DNA from: Campylobacteraceae bacterium
GTDB taxonomy: Bacteria > Campylobacterota > Campylobacteria > Campylobacterales > Sulfurovaceae
Length of the DNA: 33,029 nucleotides
Assembly: GCA_027056485.1 (NCBI GenBank)
Contig: JALUKQ010000053.1
Coordinates: 1 to 33,029 of the forward strand
Direction of reading: 5' to 3'
Shown: one piece after another, positions 26,079 through 33,029 of the stretch
Layout: each line of letters opens with the position of its first letter
Numbering within the stretch: the stretch's first letter is position 1
Program-made: the position numbers and the translations under genes
Notes under the pieces: model-generated
Database searches by the model: none
Told to the model about the DNA's origin: nothing
Seen by the model: only the letters and a program-made list of their open reading frames with translations

Positions 26079-26858
26079 ATGAAAGTAGTACTATTAGCAG
26101 GTGGGTTCGGCACAAGAATTAGTGAAGAGTCAGATCTTAAGCCAAAACCAATGATCGAGATAGGTGGAAAACCAATTTTATGGCACATAATGAAACTATA
26201 TTCACATTATGGTTATAACGATTTTGTAATTTTACTTGGGTATAAAAGTTATGTTATAAAAGAGTATTTTGCAAATTATTTCTTACATCAAAGTGATGTA
26301 ACAATTGATTTGAAAAATAATAATATGGAGATTCATAATAACTCTAGTGAACCATGGAAAGTTACTTTGGTTGATACTGGACTCAACACCATGACCGGTG
26401 GACGTATTAAAAGAGCCCAAAAGTATATAGGTGATGAAAACTTTATGCTTACCTATGGGGATGGTGTTTCAGATGTTGATATTAAGAGTTTGGTAGAGTG
26501 TCATAATGCACATGATAAAGCTATTACCATGACTTCTGTTCAGCCAGAAGGACGTTTTGGTGCTTTAGATATTGAAAATGGTAACTCTGTTAAGAGTTTT
26601 ATCGAGAAACCAAAGGGTGATGGTCACTGGATTAATGGTGGTTTCTTTGTCTGTAGTCCAAAAGTATTTGATTATATTACAGAAGGTGATGAGACAGTAT
26701 TTGAACAAGCTCCTTTGGTAAACTTAGCTAAAGATGGTGAGATGATAGCCTATAAGCATACAGGTTTTTGGAAGCCTATGGATACATTGAGAGATAAAGT
26801 TAAGCTTAACGAAATGTATGATAGCAATAAGGCACCATGGATTGTATGGAATGCATAA
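26079..26858 (+). CDS. rfbF: Glucose-1-phosphate cytidylyltransferase
   Basis: RfbF (also called DdhA or AscA) makes CDP-D-glucose from glucose-1-phosphate and CTP, the first step to CDP-linked deoxyhexoses. The 259 residues match the family at about 257. The nucleotidyltransferase signature LLAGGFGTRISEESDLKPKP is at 5-24. PMIEIGGKPILWHIMKLYSHYG follows, with LTYGDGVSDVD, EKPKGDGHWINGGFFV and GFWKPMDTLRDK further on. The ATG has AGGAG upstream. It opens a plus-strand operon, and its last codons overlap the start of rfbG by eight bases. Confidence 0.95.
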   Translation: MKVVLLAGGFGTRISEESDLKPKPMIEIGGKPILWHIMKLYSHYGYNDFVILLGYKSYVIKEYFANYFLHQSDVTIDLKNNNMEIHNNSSEPWKVTLVDTGLNTMTGGRIKRAQKYIGDENFMLTYGDGVSDVDIKSLVECHNAHDKAITMTSVQPEGRFGALDIENGNSVKSFIEKPKGDGHWINGGFFVCSPKVFDYITEGDETVFEQAPLVNLAKDGEMIAYKHTGFWKPMDTLRDKVKLNEMYDSNKAPWIVWNA

Positions 26859-27948
26859 TCTATTTAATGGAATTTATAAAGATAAAATAGTTTTATTAAC
26901 TGGTCATACAGGATTTAAAGGATCTTGGATGGCATATTGGTTAACTCAAATGGGTGCTAAAGTAATAGGTTACTCACTTGAAGCTCCAACCAGTCCAGCT
27001 CATATAGAGCTTTTAGATTTAGATATCATCTCTGTTATTGGTGATATTCGAGATCAAGAAAAATTAGATGCTACTTTTAAAAAATATCAGCCAGACATTG
27101 TCTTTCATTTGGCTGCTCAACCTCTTGTGCGACTCTCTTATCGTGAACCAGTTGATACCTTTGAAACAAATGTTATGGGGACTATAAAAGTTTTTGAAGC
27201 GAGTCGAAAAACTTCTTCTATAAAAGCAATTGTTAACATTACTAGTGATAAAGCCTATGAGAACAAAGAGTGGATATGGGGATATCGTGAAAATGATCCT
27301 ATGGGAGGATATGACCCATATAGTGCTTCTAAAGGCTGTGCTGAATTGGTTGTCAACTCTTATCGTAACTCTTTTTTTAACCTTTCAGACTATAGTTTAA
27401 AACACAATATTTTACTTGCTAGTTGTCGGGCTGGAAATGTTATTGGTGGAGGTGATTGGGCCCAAGATAGATTGATGACTGATATTATGCTCTCTGTCTC
27501 TTCAGGAAAAGAGGTGCATATACGAAGTCCTCATGCTACACGTCCTTGGCAACATGTTTTAGAACCTCTTAGTGGATATCTGCTTATTGGTCAAAAGTTA
27601 CTCGAAGGTAAAAAAGAGTTTGCAGAAGGCTGGAACTTTGGTCCAGAAAATGAAGGTTCTATTACAGTACAAAAAGTAGTTGAATCGATTAAAAAGCATT
27701 GGGATAAGATTGAGTATAGACTTGATGAGCCTAAAGATAAACTACACGAAGCGAATTTACTAAAACTTGATTGTTCTAAAGCTAATATTTTATTAAATTG
27801 GAAGAGTGTATGGAACAGTGATATGACTTTTGAGAAAACAGTTATTTGGTATAAAGAGTATTATCAAAATAGTAGCATCGGAACATTAGAAAATTTACAA
27901 ACTTATATTAATGATGCCCGTAAAAAAGATTTAGTATGGACAAAATAG
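26851..27948 (+). CDS. rfbG: CDP-glucose 4,6-dehydratase
   Basis: RfbG (DdhB) uses NAD to convert CDP-D-glucose to CDP-4-keto-6-deoxy-D-glucose. From the ATG at 26851 it has 365 residues, the family's usual length (about 359); an ATG further upstream at 26818 adds only non-conserved residues. Visible are the Rossmann TGHTGFKG (17-24), HLAAQPLVRLSY, the ITSDKAYEN segment with the catalytic T131, and YSASK with Y157 and K161. ATGCATAA at the junction serves as both its start and the end of rfbF, so the two are translationally coupled. Confidence 0.95.
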   Translation: MHNLFNGIYKDKIVLLTGHTGFKGSWMAYWLTQMGAKVIGYSLEAPTSPAHIELLDLDIISVIGDIRDQEKLDATFKKYQPDIVFHLAAQPLVRLSYREPVDTFETNVMGTIKVFEASRKTSSIKAIVNITSDKAYENKEWIWGYRENDPMGGYDPYSASKGCAELVVNSYRNSFFNLSDYSLKHNILLASCRAGNVIGGGDWAQDRLMTDIMLSVSSGKEVHIRSPHATRPWQHVLEPLSGYLLIGQKLLEGKKEFAEGWNFGPENEGSITVQKVVESIKKHWDKIEYRLDEPKDKLHEANLLKLDCSKANILLNWKSVWNSDMTFEKTVIWYKEYYQNSSIGTLENLQTYINDARKKDLVWTK

Positions 27949-27994
27949 TAGATTCTATAGATATAAAAGTTGAATATAATATTAAGGGTTAAAG

Positions 27995-28891
27995 ATGAAA
28001 ATTGTTATAACAGGGGCAACAGGATTTGTTGCAAATGCTTTAGTTAATAGATTGATTCAAGAGAATCATGAGGTTTATGCTATTGTTAGAGAAGAGTCTA
28101 ACACATCATCGATATCAAAAGATGCTAAATTATATGTTGATAATGGTGATAGTCATGCATTAAATAACTTCTTTGCCAACGTTAATCCTGATGGTGTTGT
28201 CCATTTGGCTTCTTTAGTCTTAGTAGAGCATACTACAGATGATATTTTCCCTCTTATTAATTCAAATATCTTATTTGGTACACGTCTTTTAGAAGCAGCT
28301 TCTAAAAGTAATACCAAGTGGTTTATCAATACAGGAACATTTTGGCAACACTATAATAATGAAGATTATAATCCTGTAAATCTCTATGCAGCAAGTAAAG
28401 AAGCTTTTGAAGTGATGGCAAAGTACTATTATGAGACACAGGGTATTGACTTTGTTACACTTAAACTCAATGATACGTTTGGTGAGGGTGATACACGAAG
28501 AAAGATTTTTAACCTATGGCGTGATTTAGAAAAGAGTGGTAAATCATTAGGGATGTCTCCTGGTGAACAGATAATAGATATATCATATATTGAAAATATT
28601 ATAGATGCTTATAGTCAACTAATCGAGAATATGAATGTTGATAATAAACACAAATATAATGGAAAAAGTTTTTCTCTTAATGCTGATGAACGTATGTCAC
28701 TTAAAGCGTTATCAAAAGTATATGAAAAAGTCACCAACTCAACACTTGATATTGTTTGGGGAGAGAGACCTTATCGTGATAGAGAAGTGATGGTTCCTTG
28801 GGATAAAGGAGAGGTTGTTCCAGGGTGGAAACAGAAAATTCCTTTAGAAAATGCTATAGCTAGAGTGATAAACAGTGAAGAGGAGAATTAG
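27995..28891 (+). CDS. NAD(P)-dependent sugar epimerase/reductase (extended SDR)
   Basis: An extended short-chain dehydrogenase of 298 residues with Rossmann motif TGATGFVA (7-14), HLASLV, the active-site Thr in INTGTFWQ (113-115) and YAASK (Y131, K135). Placed straight after rfbF-rfbG, it most likely reduces the 4-keto group of the CDP-6-deoxy sugar, as RfbJ/RfbS-type reductases do, but a 4-epimerase role is also possible. The ATG has AAGGG upstream. The 46-base gap after rfbG is the widest in this operon and contains a TATAAT-like hexamer, so an internal promoter is possible. Confidence 0.85.
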   Translation: MKIVITGATGFVANALVNRLIQENHEVYAIVREESNTSSISKDAKLYVDNGDSHALNNFFANVNPDGVVHLASLVLVEHTTDDIFPLINSNILFGTRLLEAASKSNTKWFINTGTFWQHYNNEDYNPVNLYAASKEAFEVMAKYYYETQGIDFVTLKLNDTFGEGDTRRKIFNLWRDLEKSGKSLGMSPGEQIIDISYIENIIDAYSQLIENMNVDNKHKYNGKSFSLNADERMSLKALSKVYEKVTNSTLDIVWGERPYRDREVMVPWDKGEVVPGWKQKIPLENAIARVINSEEEN

Positions 28892-28894
28892 CAG

Positions 28895-30181
28895 ATGAGT
28901 AGTAATAAAACAGTTGTATTGGGTGCTGGAATTTCAGGGATTTCAGCAGCATACCATTTAGGTTTAAAAGGTTTTGATACCACCATTTATGAAAAAGATA
29001 ATGATTGGGGAGGTCTTTGTGGTAACTTTACCATTAATGGTTTTAGATTTGATAAGGCTGTACATCTCTCTTTTGCAAAAAGTGAATATGTACAAGAACT
29101 TTTTAATAAATCGACAGAGATTAATAGACATAAACCTGAAGCCTATAACTATTATAGAGGTTCATGGTTAAAACACCCAGCTCAAAATAATTTGGCACCA
29201 TTAGATGTAGAAGAGAAAGTAAAAATCATCTCTGATTTTATTAAAAATGATGGTGTAGAGCATACTATTACCAATTATGAATCATGGCTTAGAGCTCAAT
29301 ATGGTGACTACTTTGCAGAGAATTTTCCTATGGCTTATACCCGTAAATATTGGACAGTTGATGCAGCTAAACTCTCTACAACTTGGTGTGGAGCTAGAAT
29401 GTATCAACCCAATATAGAAGAGGTGTTGAGAGGTTCATATACTACAGAAACACCCAATACTTACTATGCAAATGAGATGCGATATCCTAAATATGGTGGA
29501 TATAGAAGCTTTTTAAATTCAATGGAAGAGAAGTGTACTATTGAATTAAATAAAAAAGCTATTTTTATTGACCCTGAAGAGCAATATGTTGAGTTTGAAG
29601 ATGGAACTAAAGAGAAATATGATCATCTAGTTTCAAGTTTACCTATTCCATATATAATCAAATCGTTAAAAAATGTGCCTACTGAAGTAGAGGTAGCTGC
29701 AGAGAAGTTATTCACATCTTCTGTTGCCATTGTCTCTCTTGGTTTTAATAAACCTGATTTAGCAGAGTATTTGTGGTACTACATCTATGATGAAGAGTTT
29801 CTACCAGCACGTTGTTATTCACCAAGTATAAAATCTGCTGATAATGTACCTGATGGTTGTAGCTCTGTTCAATTTGAAATTTACTTTTCACGTGAAAAAG
29901 CTCTCTCTTTAGAAGGTGATGATTTAATTAATCATGTCATTAGCAAAGGTATAGCAATGAACCTTTTTAAAGAAGAAGATATTGTGGTGAAAGATGTACG
30001 TATTCTTCCTTATGGAAATGTGGTTTTTTATGAAGGTATGGAGGCTGATAGAAAAGTAGTTGATGATTATCTTGATACTTTAAATATCTATAGGGTAGGA
30101 CGTTTTGGAAAATGGGAATATTTATGGACAGATCAAGCCCTTTTAACAGGTAGAGATTTAGAGATTGAAAAAAATAGTTAA
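28895..30181 (+). CDS. FAD-dependent UDP-galactopyranose-mutase-like protein
   Basis: A 428-residue flavoprotein of the NAD(P)-binding/FAD (amine-oxidase-like) type. Residues 10-15 (GAGISG) and the acidic residue after the second strand (E33) bind FAD; GGLCGNF (39-45) follows. Later features resemble UDP-galactopyranose mutase and relatives: YYRGSWLKHPAQNNL in the substrate-site position and the C-terminal VGRFGKWEYLWTDQAL. Mutases of this group convert pyranose to furanose forms of nucleotide sugars. Automatic tools may call it a protoporphyrinogen oxidase, which the context does not support. GAGGAG lies upstream, and it starts three bases after the SDR gene. I infer it acts on the CDP-6-deoxyhexose made by its neighbours, but a redox role is also possible. 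Confidence 0.75.
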   Translation: MSSNKTVVLGAGISGISAAYHLGLKGFDTTIYEKDNDWGGLCGNFTINGFRFDKAVHLSFAKSEYVQELFNKSTEINRHKPEAYNYYRGSWLKHPAQNNLAPLDVEEKVKIISDFIKNDGVEHTITNYESWLRAQYGDYFAENFPMAYTRKYWTVDAAKLSTTWCGARMYQPNIEEVLRGSYTTETPNTYYANEMRYPKYGGYRSFLNSMEEKCTIELNKKAIFIDPEEQYVEFEDGTKEKYDHLVSSLPIPYIIKSLKNVPTEVEVAAEKLFTSSVAIVSLGFNKPDLAEYLWYYIYDEEFLPARCYSPSIKSADNVPDGCSSVQFEIYFSREKALSLEGDDLINHVISKGIAMNLFKEEDIVVKDVRILPYGNVVFYEGMEADRKVVDDYLDTLNIYRVGRFGKWEYLWTDQALLTGRDLEIEKNS

Positions 30182-30190
30182 AGGGTTTAT

Positions 30191-30601
30191 ATGAAACTAG
30201 AAGATAAAATTGAAATCATTGAAAGAAAAAAACTAGGAGATACCCGTGGATGGTTTATGAAGGTTATAGATGGTCATGAAAAGGGGCTACCTTCTCATAC
30301 CGGTGAAATATATTTAACCTTTGCCTCTGGAAAAGCACAAGTTAGAGGTAATCATTACCATGATAAAGCAAAAGAGTGGTTTACCCTTTTGCAAGGTAAA
30401 GCTGAATTAAAATTGATGGATATGGATACAGAAGAGATTATAACAATCGATATTTGTGCTGAAGAACCTAAAACTATTGTTATACCTCCTAATATAGCTC
30501 ATGCTTTTTATAATCCACAAGAAGAGCCATTTTTACTTCTGGCTTATACAGATGAGTTATATGACCCAATAGATACTATACCTGTTGCACTCTATTCTTA
30601 A
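30191..30601 (+). CDS. RmlC/WxcM-like sugar-nucleotide cupin
   Basis: A single-domain cupin of 136 residues. LGDTRGWFMKVI (15-26) resembles the start of dTDP-4-keto-rhamnose 3,5-epimerase. VRGNHYH (51-57) with H55, H57, E62 (KEWF) and H104 (PPNIAHAFYN) resembles the WxcM/FdtA and CapF C-terminal cupins. Members epimerise or isomerise keto-sugar nucleotides, or sometimes act without a metal. Here it would fit a 3- or 5-epimerisation of CDP-4-keto-6-deoxyglucose before reduction. AAAGGG precedes the ATG. It is the last gene of the operon, and the stop is embedded in a hairpin shared with the opposite strand. Confidence 0.83.
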   Translation: MKLEDKIEIIERKKLGDTRGWFMKVIDGHEKGLPSHTGEIYLTFASGKAQVRGNHYHDKAKEWFTLLQGKAELKLMDMDTEEIITIDICAEEPKTIVIPPNIAHAFYNPQEEPFLLLAYTDELYDPIDTIPVALYS

Positions 30602-30616
30602 ACTTTTAAGAATAGA
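30591..30616. terminator. Hairpin at the end of the CDP-sugar operon
   Basis: TCTATTCTTA and TAAGAATAGA form a perfect 10-base stem around AACTTT. The stem includes the last codons and the stop of the cupin gene and sits just before the end of the convergent SGNH-like gene. It is AT-rich and without a long T tail, so it is probably a modest bidirectional terminator. Confidence 0.5.
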
Positions 30617-30621
30617 AAGTT

Positions 30622-31584
30622 TCATAAACCTTCTCTTTTATCTATAAATTTAGCTATCGCTTCAGCTGATTTTTTACTACCTTTATCATTAAGATGTGAT
30701 CTATCAGCAAAATACTTATCCGTTAATTGTAATTGTTTGTGTAGGTTTAATATTTCACCATGATTAGATAGAACTACTTTACTGCTATTTTGTTCAAAAG
30801 AAGTCAATATATTATCAACGTCTTTATATTTTTTTAGAAGTGATGCTCTATAGGGTTGAATGACAAAATAAAATTGCATATCTTCTTTTTCTACTTTATT
30901 TACCATTCTCCAAAGAGATTGGTAACTCTCTTTTATAGGTTTATTTCTATGGGGGTTTTCCCATCGATCTTTTATAATGTCATCACCATAAATATTTAAA
31001 GGTACACTTCCTGTATGATCAAAGTCTAAAAACTCAAATGTTCTGTTTGTAAGGTGATTTTTTTTCCATCCTCGGTCATGTTTATTTACTATAATAAAGT
31101 TTTTAAATGTAAAAAAACCATATTTTAGACTCATATTATGCTCTCCGAGTTCAATATATTCTTTTATAAAGTCTATATTATAGTTTTCAAAAACTGTAGG
31201 TAGTGCAAAGTCAGGAAATTGTGCAGAGTATATAACCCTTTTAAGATTTGGAAAGAGAGACCGGAGTTCTAATAGTTGTTCTACTTGCATGGTATTTAAA
31301 CCAAATCCTGAAAGGTTTAATGCATGTTTTACTTTGATAGATTTCTTTTCTAGAACAACACCTTGTACATTGTTTAGACCTATTGATGAACCGAGAATTA
31401 AAGTATCTATGTTATTTCGGTTAATATTGTCTCTAATAAATTGAAATTTTGCATCTACTGAGATACTATGTACCAATGGTATAGCATAGTTTTTTGCATA
31501 TAAATAGGTATATATATAGATAGTAGAAAGTATTGCAAAAAGAAGTGAAAAAAGTATTTTTAAATAGTTTTTGTAGTTTAACAT
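30622..31584 (-). CDS. Membrane-anchored SGNH-hydrolase-like protein (acyltransferase partner)
   Basis: Of 320 residues, 8-30 form a single N-terminal membrane span, with the rest probably periplasmic. The body has a GDS-type block (LILGSSIGL, Ser at 66/67) and a C-terminal D-x-x-H (DRSH, 294-297) followed by LNDKGSKKSAEAI, the usual Ser/Asp/His layout of SGNH esterases or acyltransferases such as AlgX/AlgJ and their relatives. It starts 11 bases after the MBOAT stop on the same strand, which fits the frequent MBOAT-SGNH pair in which the MBOAT exports an acyl group and the SGNH protein places it on a glycan. The exact substrate is unknown. Confidence 0.8.
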   Translation of the reverse strand: MLNYKNYLKILFSLLFAILSTIYIYTYLYAKNYAIPLVHSISVDAKFQFIRDNINRNNIDTLILGSSIGLNNVQGVVLEKKSIKVKHALNLSGFGLNTMQVEQLLELRSLFPNLKRVIYSAQFPDFALPTVFENYNIDFIKEYIELGEHNMSLKYGFFTFKNFIIVNKHDRGWKKNHLTNRTFEFLDFDHTGSVPLNIYGDDIIKDRWENPHRNKPIKESYQSLWRMVNKVEKEDMQFYFVIQPYRASLLKKYKDVDNILTSFEQNSSKVVLSNHGEILNLHKQLQLTDKYFADRSHLNDKGSKKSAEAIAKFIDKREGL

Positions 31585-31595
31585 AGCATCTCTTC

Positions 31596-33029
31596 TTAAA
31601 AATTAAAATAGATAAATTCACTTTTTCTAGATAATAAAAATATTGAAAGAAAAAGTAAAATAGTTGAGGTTAAATAGAAGTAGTTTGGTTTAAAACTATC
31701 TTTCCATTCCATAGAGTTCTTAACGAATATAACGCCTATAAATGCTAATATTAACCATAGTAAAATAAAGGGATCTCTATAAATTTCTGTAAGCCATCCC
31801 CCTCCAAAAGTCACTCCTAGCCCTTTTAGTGCAGTAAATTTTGATTCAAAAGAGCCTGGAAGTATTAATGTACCAAAAAACATACCATGTAAGACTTTTA
31901 GTGCATCATCAAACTCTTTTGCACGAAAGAAAACCCATGCTATATTAATAAAGTTAAAAGTAATAAACCAAGCAACTATACTATTAAGTTTAAATCCAAG
32001 GGATTGCCATAGTCTATGAATAACCAATACTGTTCCATGTAATACACCCCAAAAAACAAATGTCCACCCAGCACCATGCCAGATACCACCCAAAACAAAT
32101 GTAGCAAATAGGTTAAAGTATGTTCGACCCTCACCTTTTCTATTTCCACCTAGTGGTATATAGATGTAATCTTTTAAAAATCTTGAAAGTGTGATGTGCC
32201 ATCTTCTCCAAAAGTCTTGTATGGAAGTTGCCTTGTATGGTGAGTTAAAGTTAATAGGTAGTTTTATGTTAAAAAGCAATGCAACACCAATCGCCATATC
32301 TGTATAACCAGAAAAATCAAAATAGAGTTGAAAAGTATAGCTTAATGATGTAATCCATGCCAACATCATGTCTAATTGTTCTGTTGTATCAAATCCTCTT
32401 GTAGCCCAAATAGCAAAGGTATCTGCGATAGCAACTTTTTTAAATAGACCCATGGAAAATATAAATAGACCCAGTGCAATATTATGATAGTTTTTAATTT
32501 TATTTTTGACTTTAGCAAACTGTGGCATCATCTCGGAATGGTGTACAATCGGACCAGCAATTAGTTGAGGGAAAAAGGTAACAAATACTGCATAGTTTAA
32601 AAAATCATACTCTTTGGTTTCACTTCTATAGCTGTCAACCAGATAAGCAATCTGTTGAAAAGTGTAAAAACTAATAGCCAAGGGTAAAAGAAGATGTAGC
32701 AATGGAATATGTGTTCCAAAAACCATATTGAAGTTTTCAATAAAAAAATCATAATATTTAAAGTATCCTAAAAGTAATAGGTTTAAAGTGATACCTATTG
32801 ATAATAGGGTTTTTTTGTTATAATGTTTTTTAACTTTTTGATTTTTTGAAAGTTCTCTTCCTAAACTATAATTAAATAGCATAGATGCAATAATAAGAGG
32901 TAAATAAGCAATACTCCACCAACTATAAAAGAAAAGAGAAGCAAAGACTAAGAATCCTTTTGATGCTTCAGTTAAATGTTTTTGATTGAGATAAAAGTAG
33001 ATAAAAAAAGTTATAGGTAAAAATAAAAA
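31596..33029 (-). CDS. MBOAT-family O-acyltransferase (AlgI-like), 5' end cut by window
   Basis: The frame stays open to the right edge, so the start codon is outside. 477 residues are visible, and by comparison with AlgI about ten N-terminal residues are missing. A much shorter gene from the ATG at 32882 would lose the first conserved spans (FLFLPITFFIYFYLNQKH, LFFYSWWSIAYLPLI), so I reject that start. The MBOAT marks are FDFSGYTDMAIG, FWRRWHITLSRFLKDY, IPLGGNRKG and GGIWHGAGWTFVFWG, which holds the conserved histidine. About 11-12 membrane spans. The family passes acyl groups across the membrane for O-acetylation of exported glycans such as alginate or peptidoglycan. With the SGNH protein and the flippase locus, decoration of a surface polysaccharide is likely. 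Confidence 0.92.
   Translation of the reverse strand, partial: FLFLPITFFIYFYLNQKHLTEASKGFLVFASLFFYSWWSIAYLPLIIASMLFNYSLGRELSKNQKVKKHYNKKTLLSIGITLNLLLLGYFKYYDFFIENFNMVFGTHIPLLHLLLPLAISFYTFQQIAYLVDSYRSETKEYDFLNYAVFVTFFPQLIAGPIVHHSEMMPQFAKVKNKIKNYHNIALGLFIFSMGLFKKVAIADTFAIWATRGFDTTEQLDMMLAWITSLSYTFQLYFDFSGYTDMAIGVALLFNIKLPINFNSPYKATSIQDFWRRWHITLSRFLKDYIYIPLGGNRKGEGRTYFNLFATFVLGGIWHGAGWTFVFWGVLHGTVLVIHRLWQSLGFKLNSIVAWFITFNFINIAWVFFRAKEFDDALKVLHGMFFGTLILPGSFESKFTALKGLGVTFGGGWLTEIYRDPFILLWLILAFIGVIFVKNSMEWKDSFKPNYFYLTSTILLFLSIFLLSRKSEFIYFNF

Noticed and set aside
26818-26850. Upstream ATG for rfbG at 26818
   Set aside because: The extra 11 residues lie inside the rfbF coding end and match nothing in the family; the ATG at 26851 gives the normal length and start.
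29708-29716. Exact TTATTCACA inside the flavoprotein gene
   Set aside because: Single site in coding sequence with no cluster; best explained as chance.
26079-30601. Abequose/paratose/tyvelose (3,6-dideoxyhexose) pathway
   Set aside because: RfbH, the C3 dehydratase these sugars need, is not in the window, and the cupin and mutase-like genes are not part of that pathway.
31596-32882. A complete MBOAT gene starting at the ATG at 32882
   Set aside because: The same frame continues without a stop to the window edge and encodes typical first MBOAT spans, so the gene is cut by the edge rather than short.

Overview
The window is AT-rich DNA from a bacterium that fits the Campylobacterota (formerly Epsilonproteobacteria). 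Three things point there: rsmA directly upstream of rnj, whose RNase J carries a long basic Lys/Asn-rich N-terminal extension as in Helicobacter pylori; pyrG next to recJ as in Campylobacter; and DnaA-box-like sites of the form TTATTCACA/TCATTCACA rather than TTATCCACA. The glycan genes and the exported DsrE-like protein suggest an environmental lineage such as the Sulfurovum/Sulfurimonas group, but that level is inference.

Positions 1-18,400 are mostly housekeeping. An rsmA-rnj pair (- strand) is followed by hisF, a short nucleoside-phosphorylase-like gene, rlmN and a 30-codon membrane miniprotein (+ strand). Next come an RluA-type pseudouridine synthase (-), purB (+), nrdA (+), ppnP (+), an unrecognised 113-residue protein (-), an exported DsrE-like protein (-), and the minus-strand series dnaA-dnaN-pyrG-recJ. 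Three gene borders hold copies of one short palindromic repeat family. Two loci are inverted pairs and one is a single unit.

Positions 16,826-18,458 look like the replication origin. Both sides of dnaA carry DnaA-box-like 9-mers. One cluster lies between dnaA and the divergent ruvC, and its last box covers the ruvC start codon.

To the right are ruvC, an L,D-transpeptidase, an outer-membrane beta-barrel protein and typA. From 23,504 to the end lies a surface-polysaccharide locus. A GT2 glycosyltransferase and a MOP-type flippase (-) diverge from rfbF-rfbG, a short-chain dehydrogenase, a UDP-galactopyranose-mutase-like flavoprotein and an RmlC/WxcM-type cupin (+). These face an SGNH-like protein and an MBOAT acyltransferase (-) that runs off the right edge. 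Together they suggest synthesis of a CDP-linked 6-deoxyhexose, possibly in furanose form, its use in a membrane-exported glycan, and O-acylation of that or another glycan. RfbH, needed for the classical CDP-3,6-dideoxyhexoses, is not in the window.

No tRNA, rRNA, CRISPR array, transposase, prophage or defence system was seen. Apart from the glycan locus and the repeats, the content is conserved core genes.
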